Part shown: piece after piece, positions 15,352 to 20,733 of the stretch
Layout of the letters: the number at the start of each line of letters is the position of its first letter
Numbering within the stretch: the first letter of the stretch is position 1
Assembly (NCBI RefSeq): GCF_027594825.1
Contig: NZ_CP088930.1
Location: 3,409,019-3,473,018, forward strand
DNA: 64,000 bases
Origin: Serratia liquefaciens
Lineage (GTDB): Bacteria; Pseudomonadota; Gammaproteobacteria; Enterobacterales; Enterobacteriaceae
Direction: 5' to 3'
Notes under the pieces: model-generated
Database searches by the model: none
The model's input: only the letters and a program-made list of their open reading frames with translations
Told to the model about the DNA's origin: nothing
Position numbers and translations under genes: made by a program

Positions 15352-15624
15352 TTACTCGATGCCGTACTTTTTCTCGGTTACGAACTTTGGAGCTTTCCAG
15401 TTGGGGCCTTTTTTAACAAGCATTTTATCTCCCCACTCGACGATGCCTGCTTCCCGTAGCTCCTCAAATACTTTTAACAACTCACCATTACCAACAACAT
15501 CAAATCGGTAACGCACAAAGAAATTATCCATTTGAGGATAACCGATTCCGTTTGTTAAACCAGCAAAGAAAGATATGACATCGTTAACGTTTTCTTTTTC
15601 AATCATTGATTTGAAATCAGTCAT
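15352..15624 (-). CDS. Immunity protein of the main bacteriocin (module 1)
   Basis: A 90-residue protein: MTDFKSMIEKENVNDVISFFAGLTNGIGYPQMDNFFVRYRFDVVGNGELLKVFEELREAGIVEWGDKMLVKKGPNWK... Its ATG overlaps the bacteriocin stop (ATGA), so translation is coupled, as is usual for nuclease bacteriocins. The role is inferred from position, size, overlap and the paralogous pair at 14382/14651. No known immunity family was recognised. An intrinsic terminator follows after about 35 bases. Confidence 0.82.
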   Translation of the reverse strand: MTDFKSMIEKENVNDVISFFAGLTNGIGYPQMDNFFVRYRFDVVGNGELLKVFEELREAGIVEWGDKMLVKKGPNWKAPKFVTEKKYGIE

Positions 15625-17894
15625 AGCTCTTCCCTCTTCGTTTGTTCTTCCGAAGCTCTAACTGCTTCAGGTGTGTATAAAGGTTCATTTCTCTCGTTAA
15701 CTTTATAGTCTTCCAGAGTTGCTGTATGGGTATTATTCCATACTTCGCCTTGATTATCTGGCACGATTCCATCGTTAATACCTAGGTTACGATAACGCTC
15801 AAGCTCCCTGATCTCATGGGTGTAAAAACGCTTGTCGATATCGGTGGGCTGCAGTTCACCCCTAAGTATTTTCTCCAGACGATCGATCATTACCTTGTTA
15901 GCATCCGACTCTGCAAATCGCCCTGTATGCAGTTTTACCTTGTCCACACCGACGCGGTCAATCTTGGCGGTTGTCCAGTCCAGATTTTGAATCGGCCCAC
16001 CGGCTTTCTCGGTATTGTAATCACGGCCACTGTGTTTGCCTTTGGCGTTAGTTTCCCCATAAGGCTTGCTGACCATCACATAGAGAGCTTCAACGCCTGT
16101 TTCAGTCGCATCCGGCTGCCACAAGATAAAATCCTGCAAGTCCTGGACGACGTCAGCAGGGAAGGTCGTAACAACAATGCTATCTGCCTGCCTGACATTG
16201 GTGCCGGTATGTACAGGTGATTTGGGTGCCGGTGAACCATTGCCTGTATGTGACGGTGCCGCAGGGCCAGTCGGTACGGGATTGATCAGTATGGTCTGGG
16301 CAGGTACGCCTCCCATTGCCGGCAGCGTGATTTTATCCAGCCCGGTTGCCTCATCACGGACAGGCCTGAACACCGGCACGCTGGCAGATACGCCTCCAAC
16401 CCCCGTTCTGACAAAGTTTACACTCTGTTTTCCGTCCTTGTCCGTCGATATAAATCCACGTACCGGCATATCTACCGAAGTCATCCCTGGCCGGATTGCG
16501 GTTTCACCGACGGCGGCCAGACTTGCCTGGAAGACAAACATATTGATGTCACGACCAGGAACCTGGTCACTTCCCGTTCCGGCTGCTGCCGGGATGAACC
16601 CAATAGCAAGAGCCCCCAGTACTGACCCTGCGGCGACAGCGGTACCGGCACGTATGCTGCCGACTTCCGTTGCACCACGCCACAACGCACCCGCTACGGA
16701 ACCGGCCAGTTCACTGGAGGTTGTCATAACGCCCTGTGCTGCCGTCGACATCTGCAGCATGGCAGGCGCACGGTTGAGTACCATTGTTCCTGCGGTAGCC
16801 AATGCAGTATTGGCTGCGTTCAGCTTTTCGGGCGTGTATACCGGTGCGTCCAAAATACCGGCTTTGGCAAACAGCGCCTTCCTCGCCGCTTCAACTTTCC
16901 GGGCTTCCTCGGCCTTGCGGGCTTCCTCGGCCCTGCGGGCTTCCTCGGCCTTGCGGGCTTCCTCGGCCTTGCGGGCTTCCTCGGCCTTGCGAGCTTCTTC
17001 GGCCCTGCGGGCTTCCTCGGCCCTGCGGGCTTCCTCGGCCCTGCGGGCTTCTTCGGCCCTGCGGGCTTCTTCGGCCTTGCGGGCTTCTTCGGCCCTGCGG
17101 GCTTCCTCGGCCCTGCGGGCTTCCTCGGCCCTGCGGGCTTCCTCGGCCCTGCGGGCTTCGTCTGCAATTTCGCTCAATATTTTCTTATACTGCTGGTAAG
17201 CGCGTGTTAGAGAGGGAACCTCTACGTTGCTTTTTCTGTATCCCGTCTTATCGTCACCCTTACCTCCACCGTTAATTTCATATTTCTCAACGATCTGGGT
17301 CATGACCTTATCATTATCGAGCCAAAAACCTGGTGGTATCTCACCCTGTAATACTGCGGAGTATGCTCCTAGAGTTACCTTATTTTCTGCCGCTGTATCA
17401 GTATCATTATTGTTACCATTCGGCGAGCGTTGATAATTTTCGAGTTTATGTCCCGTTGCGACGGTGCCGAAAACCCACGTATCCACACTGGAGGATACAG
17501 ATGTCACTGGCTCGTTCTTTATTGCTGGTTTTACCGAATTAAATGCATCCGTTACAGTATCAACTTGCTCACGACGTATCCCCGAGACCGAGATACTTAA
17601 CACACCGTCTTTATCCAATTTCGTCAGAGATACCTTTGCCAACGAGTTAATATAACCGGCTTTTTTTAGCAAATCGGTCAACATGTTTTTGATCGCCTGA
17701 TCATTTCTGATCGCATTCATTTGACGCTGATAGGCGGCCGTGTGGGAATTGCCATTACCGTTGTCGTGATCCCCTGCATTTCCGTGAGAGTTCCCGCCGG
17801 GCGTGGAATTATCCGGCCTTTCATTAAGATTAGCGCCTGTACCACCCATGCTTTCACCTGCGGTGGGGCCATGTCCATTTAGTTCTTGTGGCAT
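15621..17894 (-). CDS. Pyocin-S/colicin-like bacteriocin with helical rod
   Basis: A 757-residue secreted-type killer protein. Start: MPQELNGHG at 17894 with AGGAG 8 bases ahead. Layout: residues 1-50 Gly/Asn/His-rich and flexible, like colicin translocation tails; 55-240 an unrecognised domain (AYQRQMNAIRNDQAIKNMLTDLLKKAGY...); 244-333 about 15 hexads of EARRAE/EARKAE forming a charged helical rod; 340-430 Ala-rich helical segment; about 430-608 pyocin-S domain ending TTFPAD...VEALYVMV; 610-757 a C-terminal toxin domain (KLHTGRFAESDANKVMIDRL, YTHEIRELERYRNL, WNNTHTATLEDY) that I cannot assign. No signal peptide and no clear TonB or TolB box. It is second in a LexA-box operon, 40 bases after the tail-fibre gene, and its immunity gene overlaps its stop. 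Confidence 0.88.
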   Translation of the reverse strand: MPQELNGHGPTAGESMGGTGANLNERPDNSTPGGNSHGNAGDHDNGNGNSHTAAYQRQMNAIRNDQAIKNMLTDLLKKAGYINSLAKVSLTKLDKDGVLSISVSGIRREQVDTVTDAFNSVKPAIKNEPVTSVSSSVDTWVFGTVATGHKLENYQRSPNGNNNDTDTAAENKVTLGAYSAVLQGEIPPGFWLDNDKVMTQIVEKYEINGGGKGDDKTGYRKSNVEVPSLTRAYQQYKKILSEIADEARRAEEARRAEEARRAEEARRAEEARKAEEARRAEEARRAEEARRAEEARRAEEARKAEEARKAEEARKAEEARRAEEARKAEEARKVEAARKALFAKAGILDAPVYTPEKLNAANTALATAGTMVLNRAPAMLQMSTAAQGVMTTSSELAGSVAGALWRGATEVGSIRAGTAVAAGSVLGALAIGFIPAAAGTGSDQVPGRDINMFVFQASLAAVGETAIRPGMTSVDMPVRGFISTDKDGKQSVNFVRTGVGGVSASVPVFRPVRDEATGLDKITLPAMGGVPAQTILINPVPTGPAAPSHTGNGSPAPKSPVHTGTNVRQADSIVVTTFPADVVQDLQDFILWQPDATETGVEALYVMVSKPYGETNAKGKHSGRDYNTEKAGGPIQNLDWTTAKIDRVGVDKVKLHTGRFAESDANKVMIDRLEKILRGELQPTDIDKRFYTHEIRELERYRNLGINDGIVPDNQGEVWNNTHTATLEDYKVNERNEPLYTPEAVRASEEQTKREEL
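16893..17165. repeat. 18-base tandem repeat coding the EARRAE rod
   Basis: About 15 copies of the 18-base unit GCTTCCTCGGCCTTGCGG (+ strand; variants change CTTG/CCTG and CCTC/TTC) lie in frame inside the bacteriocin gene. They encode hexads EARRAE or EARKAE. Near-identical units suggest recent expansion and likely length variation between strains. Confidence 0.92.
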
Positions 17895-17934
17895 GTTATA
17901 TACTCCTGAATATCCTTTTACGAGCAATGGGCTA

Positions 17935-19068
17935 TCAGCTTTGTTTACCGGAAATAGCCTTTTCCAGTACCGTCAACCGAGTTTCCAGCGCCAGCCGAGC
18001 CTCACGTTCTTCCTTTAACGCTTCGACCAGAAGGGCGACCACGCCATTGATATTAATTCCACGGGCATCTTTCAAAACGCTGCCGTCATTTAATTTCAAT
18101 TCGGTGGTGGTGACTGATTGAGGTAATACGCTTTCCACTTCCTGGGCTATTACTCCGGCTTCCGGGACGCCCTGTTTCAGGTAGGTATAACCGCTTATTT
18201 TTCCCAGCTTCTCCAGCGCACCGTCAATTTTCTCGATATCGGTTTTCATACGGGCATCGGAGCTGCTGTTCCAAACTCCATTTGTGAATGCGTTCCCATT
18301 ATTGCGGAATTCAAATTGGCCGCTTATTACATCATCGCCGACTTGCAGTTCCACTGCCTGATGCTTTCGGATACGTTCAGAGAGAAATAGATTGGCATAA
18401 ATACTTCCTTGCCCTTGCATATGTAATCCATTAGTGACTCGCTCATCATTGCTTTTATTTACTATACCTTCTGCCCAAAACCAGCCATGGGGATTGCGCT
18501 TGGTTATCTGACCAACATTCAGTTCTGCATTGGATCTAATCTGGAGCTCGTTCCAATTTCCCTTCATGTCACGATAAGAAAGCAGGCCATAATCTTGTTC
18601 ATTGCCTACAATTCTAGAGCTCATCAACATGGTGGTGGTGGTGTTACCACTGGTAAATTGACTCTCCACTGCGGATGAATAGTAGATTTGCCCAGCGATC
18701 AGCGGTGTTGGACCGGTAGTTGCAGTGGAAACGCCCGCATTATGCGACACCATAGCGCCGCCGGAGATATCCACACCGTTACGCAGGGATACCCGGCCGC
18801 TTGCGAGGTTAAAAGAGAAGGGGCGCAGGGTGTTCCACTGCCCATCCTGTGCCTGGCCGTTGGGGGTGGTCAGGGCGTAAAAATCCTTACCGTCGTTACG
18901 CAGCATCACGCCGGTATTGCCGTTTGCCAGGCGAAAACCGTTTGCTGCCTTGGTCACAATCTCACCGTCACTGATGACACGTTTACGCAGTGTGGTCAGG
19001 GATTTCAGCTCCGTCACATCGTCATTAACGCCGTTAGTCACCTGCGCATTTTTCTTTTCTTCAGCCAT
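17935..19068 (-). CDS. Tail-fibre-like protein with S74 intramolecular chaperone
   Basis: A 377-residue protein. Residues 1-265 look like phage tail-fibre beta structure (TKAANGFRLANGNTGVMLRNDGKDFYAL, RPFSFNLASGRVSLRNGVDISGGAMV, WFWAEGIVNKSND...LHMQGQGSIYANLFLSERIR). From about 268, SSSDARMKTDIEKIDGALEKLGKISGYTYL...EAGVIAQEVESVLPQSV is the peptidase S74 / intramolecular chaperone domain, which trimerises fibres and cuts itself off before the SDAR motif; a coiled coil ends it (EALKEEREARLALETRLTVLEKAI). AAGGAAG precedes the ATG at 19068; an upstream ATG at 19089 also has a ribosome site. First gene after the LexA box. No other phage genes are nearby. Confidence 0.85.
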   Translation of the reverse strand: MAEEKKNAQVTNGVNDDVTELKSLTTLRKRVISDGEIVTKAANGFRLANGNTGVMLRNDGKDFYALTTPNGQAQDGQWNTLRPFSFNLASGRVSLRNGVDISGGAMVSHNAGVSTATTGPTPLIAGQIYYSSAVESQFTSGNTTTTMLMSSRIVGNEQDYGLLSYRDMKGNWNELQIRSNAELNVGQITKRNPHGWFWAEGIVNKSNDERVTNGLHMQGQGSIYANLFLSERIRKHQAVELQVGDDVISGQFEFRNNGNAFTNGVWNSSSDARMKTDIEKIDGALEKLGKISGYTYLKQGVPEAGVIAQEVESVLPQSVTTTELKLNDGSVLKDARGININGVVALLVEALKEEREARLALETRLTVLEKAISGKQS

Positions 19069-19178
19069 GATTATCTTCCTTTTCGACATTCTGTTTCCTG
19101 ATGGTTAACAGCGTCCGGTACCCTCCGTTGCTCCTGAATGGCAGGTCTGGGGAGGTACACATTCCGTGTGCTGAAAAA

Positions 19179-19218
19179 CCGCTAAAACACACAGTGATAA
19201 CTGTATGCATGAACAGTA
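19179..19218 (-). promoter_or_regulatory. LexA (SOS) box controlling the fibre-bacteriocin operon
   Basis: On the minus strand TACTGTTCATGCATACAGTT (19199-19218) fits the LexA consensus TACTGT(N8)ACAGTA at nearly every conserved base. Directly downstream, CTG-N10-CGG at 19179-19194 looks like a degraded second box; colicin promoters often have two. The box lies about 130 bases before the fibre start. The rest of 19090-19367 shows no gene. Confidence 0.85.
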
Positions 19219-19367
19219 ATTTACTTTGATGGGTGAAGGCGGTCGATTACCGGTTGTTGTGTGGTGGCGGAGACAAAAAATAGCGATGAAGTGACGCTCA
19301 CTGGGTGTGAGCATCAACAGGGGATTTCAGGCTGGGGAATTTATGCGGGTAAACAACCCACCCGCCG

Positions 19368-20315
19368 TCAGGCGAGTTTGCTTGGCACGATGATCTGGCG
19401 GAGGCCTTGTTCGCCGCTGAGCTGGCCCAGCAGCTGTTGCGCAGCCTGCAGTCCTGCGCTGCCGTAGCCGAGATCGACCGAGAACGTTTCGGGGAACAAG
19501 AAGTTAAGCAACGGGGTGTTACCGATGCCGCACACCTGCAGCGGCGCAATCTGCTGCTGTTGCAGGTATTTGATGGCGCCGAGGGCGATGGTGTCGGAGG
19601 CGCACACCAGCGCGGTGGTCTGCGGTTCGATGGCCGAGGCAGCCAGCTGGAAGCCGCTCTGATAACTCAATTCACCCAAGGCCACATGGGGGGAAATACC
19701 CCGTTGGCGGCAGGCGTCCAGATAGGCCTGGTGGCGGCGCAAACCGGTGGTGGCATCCGACAATTGCACCCCCAAATAACTGATATGGCGGTGGCCCTGC
19801 TGTTGCAGGCGTTCCATCAACAGCCGTACGGCACCGTCGTCGTCGTAGCACACCGAAGAAAACCCGTCGTATTCCCGCGCCAGCACCACCATCTTTTCTT
19901 GCCATGGGCTGAGCATGGCCGCCGTCAGGCCGGTGAAGCCAAACAGGATCACCCCGTCGACGTTGCGCTGTTGAAGGACATGCAGATGCTCTTCCACCAG
20001 TCGGGTTTCAAACTGGCTTTCCATCACAATAGGGTCGAAACCGTGCTGATACAGCAGCGGCAGCATGGTACGTACCGCCTGGTTTTCTGACGGCGAATCG
20101 AGACGGGAAACAATGATGCCGACCACTTTGTCGCTCTGGCCGCGCATGGCGCGCGCCGATTTGGATGGGGTAAACCCCTGCTGACGGATCACCGCTTCCA
20201 CCCGTTCGCGGGTTTGCGGGCTCACGCTGCCTTCGTTGTTCAACACGCGTGATACGGTGGATTTACCTACGCCGCTCAGGCGTGCGATGTCCTTGATGGT
20301 CAGCCGGTTTTGCAT
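19368..20315 (-). CDS. treR: Trehalose operon repressor
   Basis: A 315-residue LacI/GalR-family repressor, the same length as E. coli TreR. The helix-turn-helix is MQNRLTIKDIARLSGVGKSTVSRVLNNEGSVS, followed by a hinge helix (ARAMRGQSDKVVGIIVSRLDSPSENQAV) and a sugar-phosphate-binding core. In E. coli it binds trehalose 6-phosphate and represses treBC. The palindrome at 9657 is its likely target. In E. coli treR directly neighbours treB; here the bacteriocin island separates them. It is divergent from mgtA. Confidence 0.95.
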   Translation of the reverse strand: MQNRLTIKDIARLSGVGKSTVSRVLNNEGSVSPQTRERVEAVIRQQGFTPSKSARAMRGQSDKVVGIIVSRLDSPSENQAVRTMLPLLYQHGFDPIVMESQFETRLVEEHLHVLQQRNVDGVILFGFTGLTAAMLSPWQEKMVVLAREYDGFSSVCYDDDGAVRLLMERLQQQGHRHISYLGVQLSDATTGLRRHQAYLDACRQRGISPHVALGELSYQSGFQLAASAIEPQTTALVCASDTIALGAIKYLQQQQIAPLQVCGIGNTPLLNFLFPETFSVDLGYGSAGLQAAQQLLGQLSGEQGLRQIIVPSKLA

Positions 20316-20332
20316 GGTTTACTTTTCGTTGA
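20316..20332 (+). promoter_or_regulatory. Probable PhoP box upstream of mgtA
   Basis: GGTTTA-N5-CGTTGA matches the PhoP direct repeat (G/T)GTTTA-N5-(G/T)GTTTA perfectly in the first half and at 4 of 6 in the second. It starts directly at the treR start codon, in the divergent treR/mgtA promoter region, as in E. coli, where PhoP activates mgtA at low magnesium. Confidence 0.6.
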
Positions 20333-20486
20333 GGTTAAAAGGCGTAGACTGGCGGCCTACGCTGAATGCCCGTCAGCATAGCTTATTTTCCGCAACGGAT
20401 CTTGACGCTATGCAGGGATTTACGCACTGCGCTGAACGGCCGCTCTTGTCGTTCGATCTTTTCATTTACCGGAGGTTATCACCCGT

Positions 20487-20534
20487 ATGGATCCCGATCC
20501 GACCCCGTTAGACACCCACTCGGTGATCCGGTAA
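20487..20534 (+). CDS. mgtL: MgtL leader peptide of mgtA
   Basis: A 15-codon frame, MDPDPTPLDTHSVIR. The first eight residues match the MgtL leader (MxPDPTPL), whose proline codons make ribosome progress sensitive to Mg2+ and proline levels; the remainder differs from the RRRLKLFR tail of E. coli/Salmonella. GGAGG stands 11 bases upstream. The stretch 20340-20733 is the mgtA 5' leader, expected to contain the Mg2+-sensing structure; GC-rich inverted segments are visible (e.g. CCGGTAAAAC... with ...GTTTTACCGG around 20528-20568). Confidence 0.85.
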   Translation: MDPDPTPLDTHSVIR

Positions 20535-20733
20535 AACCTGCTCGCTTTGCGCTGCTGTTTTACCGGTGAAGTAAACGGTAACCGGTAGCGCGCGCTCGTC
20601 GTTCGCTCCAGCTGCTTTTAAAAAAACCAGGATCTGCCCCGGCAGAGGCTTTTTGGCGCATCCAAAAGCCCGGCAGGGAGCAATCCCGCGTTCACCCGCT
20701 GCCGGGAGGCAATGGGCGACGAGGTGCAAAATA

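Noticed and set aside
16893-17165. Regular 18-base repeats resembling a CRISPR or other array
   Set aside because: Units are contiguous without spacers, all in frame, and code EARRAE hexads within the bacteriocin gene.
16177-17199. Ser/Ala/Arg-rich open frame opposite the bacteriocin rod
   Set aside because: It is the complement of the hexad repeat and pyocin-S segment and has no independent support.
17935-19068. Fibre gene as sign of a prophage or tailocin cluster
   Set aside because: No sheath, tube, baseplate, lysis or capsid genes occur within the surrounding 15 kb. The neighbours are a bacteriocin and treR.
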